A stretch of 26,712 nt of DNA, taken from the NCBI GenBank assembly GCA_937907485.1, contig CALESR010000015.1, positions 1 through 26,712 on the forward strand, written 5' to 3'. The notes beneath the pieces were generated by a model. It was not told where the DNA came from and made no database searches. It saw only the letters and a list, made by a program, of their open reading frames with translations. How positions within the stretch are numbered: the stretch's first letter is position 1; each line of letters begins with the position of its first letter. The position numbers were made by a program, and so were the translations under genes. The DNA comes from an uncultured Paracoccaceae bacterium (lineage in GTDB: Bacteria; Pseudomonadota; Alphaproteobacteria; Rhodobacterales; Rhodobacteraceae). Positions 8,227 to 16,217 of this stretch are shown here, piece by piece.

Positions 8227-9183
8227 ATGTCGCGGTTTTCGCGCTATCTGATGGCCCGCATTGCGGCAAGCGTGCTGGCCATCGTCGCGGTGTCGATGAT
8301 CGTCTTCATCGGCACCGCGTTGCTGCCTGGCGACGCGGCGCAGGCCATTCTGGGACAAGAGGCAACGCCGCAAGCGCTGGAAGAGTTGCGCAACCAACTG
8401 GGCCTGCACCTGCCCTTGTGGCAGCGTTACTTGGCCTGGGTCTTGGCGGCGTTGCAGGGCGATTTCGGGGTGTCGTTTTCCTCGGGGCGGCCGGTGATCG
8501 ACCTGATCCTGCCGCGGCTGGCCAATTCGCTGATCCTTGCCGGGGCCGGTGCGGCGGTGACGGTTCCGCTGGCGGTCGGTCTGGGCATCCTGTCGGCGCT
8601 GTATCGTGACCGCTGGCCGGACCGGGCGATTGGCACCATCTCGATGCTGCTGCTGTCGCTGCCGACCTTTCTGACCGGCTATCTGCTCATCAAGATCTTT
8701 GCCGTCGAGCTGGGCTGGTTTCCCGCGCTGTCGATGGTTCGGCGCAGCACTGACCTGATGGGGTGGATTCGTGCCCTGACCTTGCCGGTGATCGCGCTGA
8801 CCTTTGTCGCCTCGGCCCATACGATGCGGTTGACGCGCACGGCGATCGTGGCAATCCTGTCGTCCGATTATGTGATGATGGCGGAAATCAAGGGCCTGAG
8901 CCCGGCGCGGGTGATCCTGCGCCACGCCTTGCCCAATGCCCTGTCGCCGGTGATTTCCATTGCCATGCTGACCTTTGCCTACATGATTGTCGGCGTCGTG
9001 GTGATCGAGGTGGTGTTCAGCTATGCCGGTCTGGGCAAGCTGATCATCGATGCGGTCGGCTATCGCGATCTGCCGATGGTGGCGGCCTGCGGGGTGGTGT
9101 TCTCGGTGGTGTTTGTCTCGCTCAATCTGGCGGCGGATGTGTTGGCGATGCTGGCCAACCCAAGGCTGAGGCTGGCCGCATGA
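8227..9183 (+). CDS. ABC importer permease, DppB type
   Basis: An inner-membrane permease of 318 residues. The N-terminal helix (about 9-29) is followed by a periplasmic loop with PGDAAQAILGQEATPQAL, typical of DppB-like proteins, and about five further helices in the C-terminal BPD_transp_1 domain. The coupling-helix EAA-like loop is visible around 220-250 (ALTFVASAHTMRLTR, then EIKGLSPARVILRHALPNAL). The reading frame stays open far upstream within the binding-protein gene, but the homologous N-terminus begins at the ATG at 8227. No Shine-Dalgarno site is obvious, so translation is probably coupled to the gene ten bases upstream. Its stop overlaps the next start (ATGA). Confidence 0.92.
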   Translation: MSRFSRYLMARIAASVLAIVAVSMIVFIGTALLPGDAAQAILGQEATPQALEELRNQLGLHLPLWQRYLAWVLAALQGDFGVSFSSGRPVIDLILPRLANSLILAGAGAAVTVPLAVGLGILSALYRDRWPDRAIGTISMLLLSLPTFLTGYLLIKIFAVELGWFPALSMVRRSTDLMGWIRALTLPVIALTFVASAHTMRLTRTAIVAILSSDYVMMAEIKGLSPARVILRHALPNALSPVISIAMLTFAYMIVGVVVIEVVFSYAGLGKLIIDAVGYRDLPMVAACGVVFSVVFVSLNLAADVLAMLANPRLRLAA

Positions 9184-9983
9184 CCCGCGCAACGCTGTCC
9201 GCGGTGCTGCTGGCCGTGCTGGTGCTGGTGGCGCTGACGGCGCCCTGGATCGCGCCGCATCCGCCGTCGTCGGTGGTCACCGGGGCCTTTGCCGACCCTT
9301 CGGCGCAGGCGTGGCTGGGCGGCGATTCCATTGGCCGTGATCTTTTCAGCCGCACGCTGTTCGGGCTGCGGCATACTTTGGGAATCGCGCTGGCGGTGAC
9401 GGTCGGCGCCGCGCTGCTGGGGATCACGCTGGCGCTGGTGGCGGCGATCCGGCGCGGTTGGCTGGACATGGTGCTGGGTCGGCTGGTCGATACGCTGATG
9501 GCGGTGCCGCAGATCATCTTTGCGCTGATGGTGCTGGCCGTGCTGGGGGTGTCGCTGCCGACGCTGATCGGCACGATGATCGTGCTGGAAACGACCCTGT
9601 TCTTTCGCGTTCTGCGACCTGCCGCCGGGGATGTTGCGGCGATGGATTACCTTGAAGTCGCGCGGCTGCGTGGCGAGGGTCTGGCCTGGACCCTGCGCCG
9701 CGAGGTTCTGCCGGTGCTGATGCCGACGGTTCTGGCCGAAATCGGTATCCGCTTTGCCTTTGCCGCGCTGTTCATCTCGTCGCTCAGCTTTCTGGGGGCG
9801 GGCATCCAGCCGCCGGACGCCGATCTGGGGGGCCTCGTGCGCGAGAATGCGCTGGCGATCACCGTGGGCAAACTGGCGCCGCTGGTGCCTGCCTTTGTCA
9901 TTGCGCTGATCGCCATAGCGGTGAACGGCGTGGTCGATGGCTTTGTGCGTCGCCACGCCATCCGGCCCGAGTTGCTGCCATGA
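9180..9983 (+). CDS. ABC importer permease, DppC type
   Basis: The second inner-membrane permease, 267 residues. It begins with one transmembrane helix (about 5-25) and the short motif WLGGDSIGRDLFSRTLFG, the usual DppC signature, then about five helices. The cytoplasmic coupling loop is visible as MDYLEVARLRGEG followed by VLPVLMPTVLAE. It overlaps the preceding gene by four bases (ATGA) and the following ATPase gene by four bases in the same way, so the three are translationally coupled. It should pair with the DppB-type permease to form the transmembrane channel. Confidence 0.92.
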   Translation: MTRATLSAVLLAVLVLVALTAPWIAPHPPSSVVTGAFADPSAQAWLGGDSIGRDLFSRTLFGLRHTLGIALAVTVGAALLGITLALVAAIRRGWLDMVLGRLVDTLMAVPQIIFALMVLAVLGVSLPTLIGTMIVLETTLFFRVLRPAAGDVAAMDYLEVARLRGEGLAWTLRREVLPVLMPTVLAEIGIRFAFAALFISSLSFLGAGIQPPDADLGGLVRENALAITVGKLAPLVPAFVIALIAIAVNGVVDGFVRRHAIRPELLP

Positions 9984-11551
9984 GCGAGGTTCTGCACGTC
10001 GAGGGTTTGCGCATCGAGGCGCGCGGGGCGCCGATCCTCGACGGGATCGCGTTGAGCCTGCAAAAGGGCAAGGTGCTGGGGCTGATCGGCGAATCCGGCG
10101 CGGGCAAGTCGACGCTGGGACTGGCGGCAATCGGTTATCTGAAGGCCGGTTGTGCGGTGACGGCGGGAACGGTGCGGCTGCTGGGGCAGGATCTGGGGCA
10201 GCAGTCGCCCGAGGCGCTGCGGGCGCTGCGTCGGCAACGCATCTCGTATGTCGCACAGAGCGCAGCGGCGGCGTTCAACCCGTTTTGGCGGCTGGAGCGG
10301 CAGGTGACCGAACTCGCCGTGACCCCGGACCGCCGCGCCCTGGCCCGTGATCTCTTTGCGCGGCTGCATCTGCCCGAACCTGAGGTGTTTGGCCGACGGT
10401 ATCCGCATCAGGTCTCGGGTGGGCAATTGCAGCGGGCGATGATCGCCATGGCGCTGGCCAACCGGCCCGAGTTGGTGGTGTTCGACGAGCCGACCACCGC
10501 GCTGGATGTCACGACACAGGTCGAGGTGCTGGCGCAGATCCGTCAGGTGGTGGCCGAGCAGGGCTGCGCTGCGCTTTATATCACGCATGACCTCGCGGTG
10601 GTGGCGCAGATGGCCGATGACATTCTGGTCCTGCGGCACGGGCGGATGGTCGAGCAGGGCGCGGTGCGGCAGATCGTCGAGGCGCCGCGCACCGAGTATG
10701 CGCGCGCGCTGGTGGCGCATCGCAGCGGCTCGGCCCCGCCTGAGGCGGCAGAGTCTGCGCCGCTGCTGGCCGCCGTGGGGCTGGAGCTGGGCTATGGCCG
10801 CAAGGTGATCGTGCAGGAGGTGTCGCTGGCGGTGCCGCGCGGGCAGGTGCTGGCCATTGTCGGGGAATCGGGCAGCGGCAAGACAACCGTGGCGCGCGCG
10901 CTGGCCGGGCTGATTGCGCCGCGCACCGGGTCGGTTCGGCTAGAGGGGCGCGCGTTGGCGCCGCTGGTTGAAGGGCGCAGCGCTGAAGATCGCCGTCGCC
11001 TGCAATTCATCCATCAACTGCCCGATGTGGCGCTGAACCCGCGCCACCCGCTGCGCGAGATCATCGGGCGGCCGCTGACCCTGTTCCACGGTCTGAGCGG
11101 CGCCGCGTTTCAGACCCGGCTGGCGGCGCTGATGGCGGATGTCGAATTGCCCGTCGCGCTGCTGGACCGGGTTCCCGGTGCGCTGTCGGGCGGGCAAAAG
11201 CAGCGGGTCTGCATCGCCCGCGCGCTGGCCGCCGAGCCCGACCTGCTGATCTGCGACGAGATCACCTCGGCCTTGGACCCGCTGGTCGAGGACGGCATTC
11301 TGGCCCTGCTGCAACGGCTGATGCAGAGCCGCAGTCTGGGCATCGTGTTCATCACGCACAATCTGGGCCTGACGCGGCGCTTTGCCCACCGGGTTGCAGT
11401 GATGGAGCGGGGCCGCATCGTCGAGGAGGGGGCCACCGGCACCGTGTTCGAGGCCCCGGCGCAACCCTATACGCGGCGCTTGCTGGCGGCGGCGCCGCAG
11501 ATGCGGGCCGGATGGCTGACCGAGGCCATTGGCAGTTTGCGCCCCGAGTGA
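9980..11551 (+). CDS. ABC importer ATPase with two fused nucleotide-binding domains (DppD-DppF type)
   Basis: A cytoplasmic ATPase of 523 residues that would power the importer alone, because both nucleotide-binding domains are in one chain. Domain 1 (about 1-255) has Walker A GESGAGKST with K43, signature SGGQLQR and Walker B VVFDEPT. Domain 2 (about 262-523) has Walker A GESGSGKTT with K301, signature LSGGQKQR and Walker B LLICDEITSALD. The second domain carries T in place of the usual P after the Walker B DE, a common tolerated variant. In classic dipeptide systems these are separate DppD and DppF proteins; fused forms are common in Rhizobiales and Rhodobacterales. It overlaps the upstream permease by four bases and closes the importer operon; 92 bases with operator C follow. 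Confidence 0.94.
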   Translation: MSEVLHVEGLRIEARGAPILDGIALSLQKGKVLGLIGESGAGKSTLGLAAIGYLKAGCAVTAGTVRLLGQDLGQQSPEALRALRRQRISYVAQSAAAAFNPFWRLERQVTELAVTPDRRALARDLFARLHLPEPEVFGRRYPHQVSGGQLQRAMIAMALANRPELVVFDEPTTALDVTTQVEVLAQIRQVVAEQGCAALYITHDLAVVAQMADDILVLRHGRMVEQGAVRQIVEAPRTEYARALVAHRSGSAPPEAAESAPLLAAVGLELGYGRKVIVQEVSLAVPRGQVLAIVGESGSGKTTVARALAGLIAPRTGSVRLEGRALAPLVEGRSAEDRRRLQFIHQLPDVALNPRHPLREIIGRPLTLFHGLSGAAFQTRLAALMADVELPVALLDRVPGALSGGQKQRVCIARALAAEPDLLICDEITSALDPLVEDGILALLQRLMQSRSLGIVFITHNLGLTRRFAHRVAVMERGRIVEEGATGTVFEAPAQPYTRRLLAAAPQMRAGWLTEAIGSLRPE

Positions 11552-11574
11552 GGGGCAAAGCGGGAATAATTGTG

Positions 11575-11603
11575 TGGACACATATGAACATTACCCCTAG
11601 CCT
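11575..11603 (+). promoter_or_regulatory. Probable operator C and promoter upstream of the aminotransferase operon
   Basis: TGGACACATATGAACA (11575-11590) matches the cluster palindrome, with a perfect left arm and a degenerate right arm. TGGACA is also one base from the -35 consensus, and TAGCCT (11598-11603) lies 17 bases further on as a possible -10. A second short symmetry, GTTT-GT-AAAC (11607-11616), follows. The site is 54 bases before the aminotransferase start codon. Confidence 0.55.
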
Positions 11604-11643
11604 GATGTTTGTAAACGCCTGATCCGCACGGGATGCGCCGCAC

Positions 11644-12816
11644 ATGCTGGAAACCCTGACCCCGGTTGCCGACGATCCGATCCTCGCCCTTGCCGCCGAG
11701 GCGCGCGCGGATGTGCGGCCCGGCAAGGTTGATCTGGGGGTGGGTGTCTGGCGGGATGCCCAAGGCCGCACGCCGGTCATGGCGGCGATACGCACCGCCG
11801 AGGCGCAGTTGCTGGCGACGCAGGACAGCAAATCCTATCTCGGCATGGCGGGTGACGCGGGCTTTGTGCAGGCGCTGGCCGATCTGGTGCTGGTCAAGAC
11901 GGTGGATGCTGACCGCTTGCGCGGCCTGCAGACGCCGGGCGGTGCCGGTGCCCTGCGGCTGCTGTGCGAGGTGACGCGGGTCGCCAACCCCGGCGCGACG
12001 GTTTGGGTGCCCGATCCGACATGGCCCGTGCATGGGCCGATCGCGCTGGCCTCGGGGCTGGCGGTGGCGCGCTATCCGGTCCCCGATCTGCGCACCGGGG
12101 CGGCTGCGATGCTGTCCGCGCTGCAGGTCGCGCGGCGCGGCGATGTGGTCATCGTGCACGCCAGTTGCCAGAATCCGACCGGCATCGACCCCTCACCGGC
12201 CGAGTGGGCCGCCTTTGCCGATCTGGCCGAGGCGCGTGGTCTGATCCCGCTGGTCGATCTGGCCTATGCCGGGTTCGGCGACGGGATCACGGGCGACACC
12301 GCCGCCTTGCGCATGCTGGCCGCCCGGCTGCCCGAGGTTCTGCTGGCGGTGAGTTGTTCGAAGAGTTTCGGCCTCTACCGCGAGCGCGTCGGCGCGGCCT
12401 ATGTCCTGGCCCGCTCGGCCGCGCAGGCGGTGTCGGCGGCAGGGGTCATGGCCGGGATCGTGCGCTGCCTGTGGTCGATGCCGCCCGATCATGGCGCGGC
12501 CTGTGTCCGGCTGGTGCTGCACGACCCCGTGCTGCGCCGCGAGTGGGAGACCGAGCTGGAGGCAATGCGCCGCCGCCTGCGCGCCCTGCGCGCCGCCTTT
12601 TCGCACGCGCTGTCGCGCGAAACCGGGCGCGACTGGTCGGCCCTGGCGCATCAGCGCGGCATGTTCAGCCGACTGCCGCTGAGTGTCGAGTCGGTCAATG
12701 CCCTGCGACATAACCATGCGATCTATCTGATAACCGACGGGCGAATGAACTTTGCCGGCCTGCCCGAAGACCGTATCGATTCCATTGCCGCAGCCATCGG
12801 CCGCGCCCTGACCTGA
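11644..12816 (+). CDS. PLP-dependent aminotransferase of the aspartate/aromatic (AspC/TyrB) group
   Basis: A class I aminotransferase of 390 residues. K240 in SCSKSFGLYRERVG is the Schiff-base lysine. N177 (QNPTG), D205 (LVDLAYAGF) and the phosphate-contacting KSYLG region are present. R367 (GRMNFAG) should bind the alpha-carboxylate. R274, just before SMPPDHGA, aligns with the side-chain arginine R292 of aspartate aminotransferases, so a dicarboxylic or aromatic amino acid substrate fits. The N-terminus (LGVGVWRDAQG, KSYLGMAG) is typical of the AspC/TyrB subgroup rather than of other class I enzymes. The ribosome site is weak (GGGA about ten bases upstream). It leads a unit with the amidohydrolase nine bases downstream. 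It probably converts a pathway amino acid to its 2-oxo acid, or the reverse. Confidence 0.93.
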   Translation: MLETLTPVADDPILALAAEARADVRPGKVDLGVGVWRDAQGRTPVMAAIRTAEAQLLATQDSKSYLGMAGDAGFVQALADLVLVKTVDADRLRGLQTPGGAGALRLLCEVTRVANPGATVWVPDPTWPVHGPIALASGLAVARYPVPDLRTGAAAMLSALQVARRGDVVIVHASCQNPTGIDPSPAEWAAFADLAEARGLIPLVDLAYAGFGDGITGDTAALRMLAARLPEVLLAVSCSKSFGLYRERVGAAYVLARSAAQAVSAAGVMAGIVRCLWSMPPDHGAACVRLVLHDPVLRREWETELEAMRRRLRALRAAFSHALSRETGRDWSALAHQRGMFSRLPLSVESVNALRHNHAIYLITDGRMNFAGLPEDRIDSIAAAIGRALT

Positions 12817-12825
12817 GGACATTCC

Positions 12826-13806
12826 ATGACCATCATCGACGTCCACACGCATATGTATTCGAACGAGTGGGTGCGCCTGCTCAAGGATCGCGCCGCGCCG
12901 CTCTATACGATGCGCAACGAGGCGCATGGGCCGACCATCTTTGACGGCGACGCGGTGGTCGCCATCGCCCGACCCGAGCATCTGGACTATGAGCTGCGCA
13001 TCAAGGCGATGGACCGCTATGGCATCGACATGGCGGTCGTTTCGTTGACCTGCCCGAACGTGTATTGGGGCGGGCGCGACGTCAGTCTGCTGGCGGCGCA
13101 GTTGGTCAATGACGAGATGGCCGCCGCTCAGACCACCTGGCCGGACCGTATCCGCTGGTTCACCTCGCTGCCGTGGGAATATCCCGATCTGGCCGTGGCA
13201 GAGCTGGAGCGCAGCCACAAGGCCGGGGCCTCGGGCGTCATGGTGCTGGCCAACATCGCCGGGAAATCGCTGACCGATCCGATGTTCACGCCGATCTGGG
13301 ACAAGATCGACGCGCTGGCGCTGCCGGTGCTGGTGCATCCGACGACGCCGCCCGGCGCGCGGGCGATGGATCTGGGCAGCTATGACCTGAGCTGGAACAC
13401 CGGCTTTGCCTTTGACACCACGTTGGCGGTGGGGCGGTTGATTCTGGACGGGTTCCTTGACCGCTATCAAAAGCTGCGCATCATCGCCTCGCATGGCGGC
13501 GCGGCGCTGCCCTGGCTGATCGGGCGCTTTGACCGCGGCTGGGAGATCGCCACGCTGGACGACCAGAAGGCGCTGGAGAAGCCCTCGACCTATCTGTCGC
13601 GCATCGCCTATGATTCGATCACCTATTCGCACGAGGCGCTGAAGTATCTGATCGACATCGCCGGGATCGATCAGGTGATGTTCGGCACCGATTTCCCGCA
13701 TATCGTCGGCGATTTCGACGGCAAGCTGGCCGGGGTCGAGCGTCTGGCCGAGCCGAACCGCGACGCCGTGCGCCATCGCAACGCCCGCCGCATCTTTGGT
13801 CTGTGA
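12826..13806 (+). CDS. Amidohydrolase 2 family protein, ACMSD-like
   Basis: A TIM-barrel metalloenzyme of 326 residues. The putative zinc ligands are H7 and H9 (DVHTH), H171 (LVHPTTPPG), and D289 (FGTDFPH), with the catalytic H223 (ASHGG). These match the arrangement I recall for 2-amino-3-carboxymuconate 6-semialdehyde decarboxylase (H9, H11, H177, H228, D294). Members of this family decarboxylate or hydrolyse aromatic acids and ring-cleavage products, including ACMSD, gamma-resorcylate decarboxylase and OMA hydrolase. The exact reaction here cannot be fixed; decarboxylation or hydrolysis of a muconate-like intermediate is likely. GAGGA lies seven bases before the ATG. The metallo-beta-lactamase-fold gene follows immediately. 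Confidence 0.92.
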   Translation: MTIIDVHTHMYSNEWVRLLKDRAAPLYTMRNEAHGPTIFDGDAVVAIARPEHLDYELRIKAMDRYGIDMAVVSLTCPNVYWGGRDVSLLAAQLVNDEMAAAQTTWPDRIRWFTSLPWEYPDLAVAELERSHKAGASGVMVLANIAGKSLTDPMFTPIWDKIDALALPVLVHPTTPPGARAMDLGSYDLSWNTGFAFDTTLAVGRLILDGFLDRYQKLRIIASHGGAALPWLIGRFDRGWEIATLDDQKALEKPSTYLSRIAYDSITYSHEALKYLIDIAGIDQVMFGTDFPHIVGDFDGKLAGVERLAEPNRDAVRHRNARRIFGL

Positions 13807-13820
13807 GCGAGGGAACCGTC

Positions 13821-14780
13821 ATGCTGATCCCGGTTGACCGCGTTGAAATCCAGCTTGTCATCGACAACATCATCGACGGTTTCCTCACCGACAGCCCCGA
13901 GGTTCGCCGCCCGCGCTGGAACAGCCGCGCGCCCTGGGGGGCGCGGCCCAACCTGATCGCCGAGCACGGGTTCTGCGCGCTGGTCCGCGTCTGGCGGGGC
14001 GAGGAGACGGCGACCATCCTGTTCGATGCCGGCGTGACCACCTTTGCCGCCTTGCAGAACATGGAGTTTCTGGGCATCGACCCGGCCGAGATCGAGGTCA
14101 TTGCGCTCAGCCACGGCCATGTCGATCACACGCAGGGCCTGCCCGCGATTCTGGAGCGGCGCGGCGGGGCGCCGGTCGATCTGCACCTGCATCCGGATGC
14201 GCTGCTGGATCGGCGGCTGGTGATGCCCGACGGCACGATCTTTGTGACCCCGCCGCCGGATCGCGAGGTGCTGGAGGGTCTGGGCGCGCGTCTGGTCGAA
14301 AGCCGCGGCCCCACCGTGCTGGCCGATGGCATGGTGCTGCTGACTGGCGAAATCCCGAGGGTGACGCCGTTCGAGCGCGGCCTGCCGGTGCATCAGTCGC
14401 GCATCAATGGCGAGTGGACGCCCGACCCGCAGGTGCTCGACGATCAGGCGCTGGTGGTCAATGTGCGCGGCAAGGGGCTGGTGGTGGTCACCGGCTGCGG
14501 CCATGCCGGGGCGATCAACACCTTGCTGCACGCGCAGACGCTGGCGGGCGAGTCGCGCATCCACGGCTATCTTGGCGGCTTTCACCTGACCGGCGCGCTG
14601 TTCGAGCCGATCATCCCCGACACCATCGAGGCGCTGAAGACCTTTGCGCCCAAGCGGCTGATGCCCTGCCATTGCACCGGCTGGAAGGCGACGCACCAGA
14701 TCGCCGACGCCATGCCCGAGTCCTTTGTCATCGCCTCGGTCGGCTCGGCGCTGGTGATCGAGGCCGAGCTGCCGGTTTGA
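13821..14780 (+). CDS. Metallo-beta-lactamase-fold metal-dependent hydrolase (COG1237-like)
   Basis: A two-metal hydrolase of 319 residues. The HxHxDH motif is H98-G-H100-V-D102-H103. Further ligands are likely H228 (TGCGHAGAINTL), H255 (GGFHLTGA) and H284 (MPCHCTGW). The GCGHAG block is characteristic of the subgroup often labelled dihydropterin ribofuranosylaminobenzene phosphate synthase-like, whose bacterial members have poorly defined roles. I prefer the ATG at 13821 because GAGGGA lies just before it; a GTG at 13803 overlapping the previous stop is possible. Its pairing with the ACMSD-like protein suggests hydrolysis of a lactone, amide or ring-cleavage product, or of a pterin/folate derivative linked to one-carbon transfer. 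Both are inference. Confidence 0.9.
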   Translation: MLIPVDRVEIQLVIDNIIDGFLTDSPEVRRPRWNSRAPWGARPNLIAEHGFCALVRVWRGEETATILFDAGVTTFAALQNMEFLGIDPAEIEVIALSHGHVDHTQGLPAILERRGGAPVDLHLHPDALLDRRLVMPDGTIFVTPPPDREVLEGLGARLVESRGPTVLADGMVLLTGEIPRVTPFERGLPVHQSRINGEWTPDPQVLDDQALVVNVRGKGLVVVTGCGHAGAINTLLHAQTLAGESRIHGYLGGFHLTGALFEPIIPDTIEALKTFAPKRLMPCHCTGWKATHQIADAMPESFVIASVGSALVIEAELPV

Positions 14781-14884
14781 CCGGTCGCGCGGGGCAGGGG
14801 GGCGTCGGTCATCGCCGGAACCCCGCGGTTTGACCATCAAAGCCCCGGCGCCGGTTTTTTCTGGCTTGCCCGATGCGGCGAGTC

Positions 14885-15532
14885 ATGCCAACTGGGTTCA
14901 TGGACCAGCCCAACCCCAGCCCCGCCCTGCGCGGGAACGTCAAGGTGTTGCGCGACGACTGGCTCGTCGCGGCGATCCGTTTTCTTGTCACGCAAGGCAT
15001 CGAGAATGTCCGGATCCTGACCCTTGCGCAGGAACTGGGGGTCTCGCGCTCGAGCTTCTATTGGTATTTCCGCGACCGCGAGGATCTGCTGGACGCCCTG
15101 CTGGACCATTGGCGCCAGACCAATACGCAGGCGATTCTGGTGCAGGCGGCCAAGCCCGCGTCCAGCGTTGCGCAGGCCGTGACCAATGTCTTTGACTGCT
15201 GGCGCAACATCCGGCTGTTCGATCCGCAACTGGATTTTGCGGTGCGCGAATGGGGCCGCCGGTCGGACAGCGCCCGTGCGGCGGTGATGCGCGCCGATGC
15301 CGAGCGCATTGCGGCCCTGACGGAGATGTTTGCCCGGTTCGACATCCCGGCCAAGCAAGCCATCGTGCGCGCGCGGACCCTCTATTTCAGTCAGATCGGC
15401 TATTATGTCCTGCAGGTTTCCGAGCCGCAGTCAGCCCGTGACGACCTGTTGTCGGAATATGTCTTTGTCCACGCGGGCGAGTGGCCGACCGCTGCCGAAA
15501 TCACCGATTTCCTGACGCGCCAACCGTCCTGA
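14885..15532 (+). CDS. TetR family transcriptional regulator
   Basis: A one-domain repressor-type regulator of about 215 residues. The helix-turn-helix lies near residues 30-70 (IENVRILTLAQELGVSRSSFYWYFRDREDLL), where the SRSSFYWYF block is the standard TetR recognition helix. The C-terminal ligand-binding domain is helical and divergent. Three in-frame ATG codons compete: 14873, 14885 and 14900. I picked 14885 because GGCGAG lies close upstream, but this is uncertain. It sits between the aminotransferase-amidohydrolase-MBL unit and the large VOC-sox operon and is the only regulator in the window, so it is the simplest candidate to bind the four palindromes and to sense the pathway substrate or an intermediate. 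Confidence 0.9.
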   Translation: MPTGFMDQPNPSPALRGNVKVLRDDWLVAAIRFLVTQGIENVRILTLAQELGVSRSSFYWYFRDREDLLDALLDHWRQTNTQAILVQAAKPASSVAQAVTNVFDCWRNIRLFDPQLDFAVREWGRRSDSARAAVMRADAERIAALTEMFARFDIPAKQAIVRARTLYFSQIGYYVLQVSEPQSARDDLLSEYVFVHAGEWPTAAEITDFLTRQPS

Positions 15533-15586
15533 TCCGCCTGCCCGCGGCGCGCTGACTGCCGCGCCGGGAAAAGGCGCAAGTATTAA

Positions 15587-15614
15587 TAGACATATGTGTC
15601 CAAGATGCTAGTCT
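15587..15614 (+). promoter_or_regulatory. Probable operator D and promoter of the VOC-sox operon
   Basis: TAGACATATGTGTCCA (15587-15602) is the cluster palindrome with five of six pairs symmetrical. TAGACA (15587-15592) is one base from the -35 consensus. After 16 bases comes TAGTCT (15609-15614), preceded by TG one base upstream, an extended -10 element. The region is locally AT-rich (TATTAATAGACATATG) in otherwise GC-rich DNA. The start codon of the VOC gene is at 15666, giving a leader of roughly 45 bases. Confidence 0.65.
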
Positions 15615-15665
15615 CAGCGTCACCCGCGAGTCGCACCCGCCATTCGCCGTGACAGGGAGGACAGC

Positions 15666-16217
15666 ATGAGCAGACCAATCCGGCCACGACTGACGCATAT
15701 GGGCCTCTATGTGCATGACCTGCCGATGATGCTGTCCTTTTACACATCGGTCCTCGGGCTGATCATCACCGACCGTGGCCACGGCAAGGCCATGCCGGTC
15801 GAACTGGTGTTCCTGTCGAACGAATCCGACAAGCATCATCAGGTGGTGCTGGCCTCGGGGCGGCCTGCCGACGCGGCGTTTTCCACCATCAACCAGTTGT
15901 CCTTTACCATCGACAGCCTTGACGAGTTGCGCGTTATCAAGGCGCGGGCCGAGGCGGCGGGCGCCAGCGCCATGCGTGCGCTGAACCACGGCAACGCCTG
16001 GTCGATCTATTTCAAGGACCCCGAGGGCAATACGATCGAGGTCTATCTGGACAGTCCGTTCTATGTGCCGCAGCCGCATGGCGATCCGCTGGACCTGAGC
16101 CAGAGCGACGCCGACATTCTGGCGCAGACCCAGGCCGTCTGCCGCGCCGATCCCGGTTTCCTGCCGCGCGCCGACTGGGAACGCGCCATGGCCCAGCGGC
16201 TGGGGACAGCGCAATGA
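15666..16217 (+). CDS. VOC family protein (glyoxalase/extradiol dioxygenase superfamily)
   Basis: A single-chain protein of 183 residues with two beta-alpha-beta-beta-beta modules: about 9-64 (LTHMGLYVHDLPMMLSFYTSVLGL) and about 76-130 (INQLSFTIDSLDELRVI, then DPEGNTIEVYLDSP). By position, the metal site would be H11, H58, Q77 and E125, similar in layout to E. coli glyoxalase I but with Gln in the third place. A C-terminal tail of about 50 residues (ADILAQTQAVCRADPGFLPRADWERAM) occurs in many ring-cleavage-associated VOC proteins. It could be an extradiol dioxygenase or an isomerase; the sequence does not decide. GGGAGGAC precedes the ATG, a strong ribosome site for the first gene of the long operon. 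Its stop overlaps the next start by four bases. Confidence 0.9.
   Translation: MSRPIRPRLTHMGLYVHDLPMMLSFYTSVLGLIITDRGHGKAMPVELVFLSNESDKHHQVVLASGRPADAAFSTINQLSFTIDSLDELRVIKARAEAAGASAMRALNHGNAWSIYFKDPEGNTIEVYLDSPFYVPQPHGDPLDLSQSDADILAQTQAVCRADPGFLPRADWERAMAQRLGTAQ

Noticed and set aside
14788..14860. Possible intrinsic terminator before the TetR gene (CGCGGGG/CCCCGCG, then CCGGCGCCGG with six T)
   Set aside because: The T-adjacent palindrome has only a two-base loop and the other arms are 26 bases apart; not strong enough to call a terminator.
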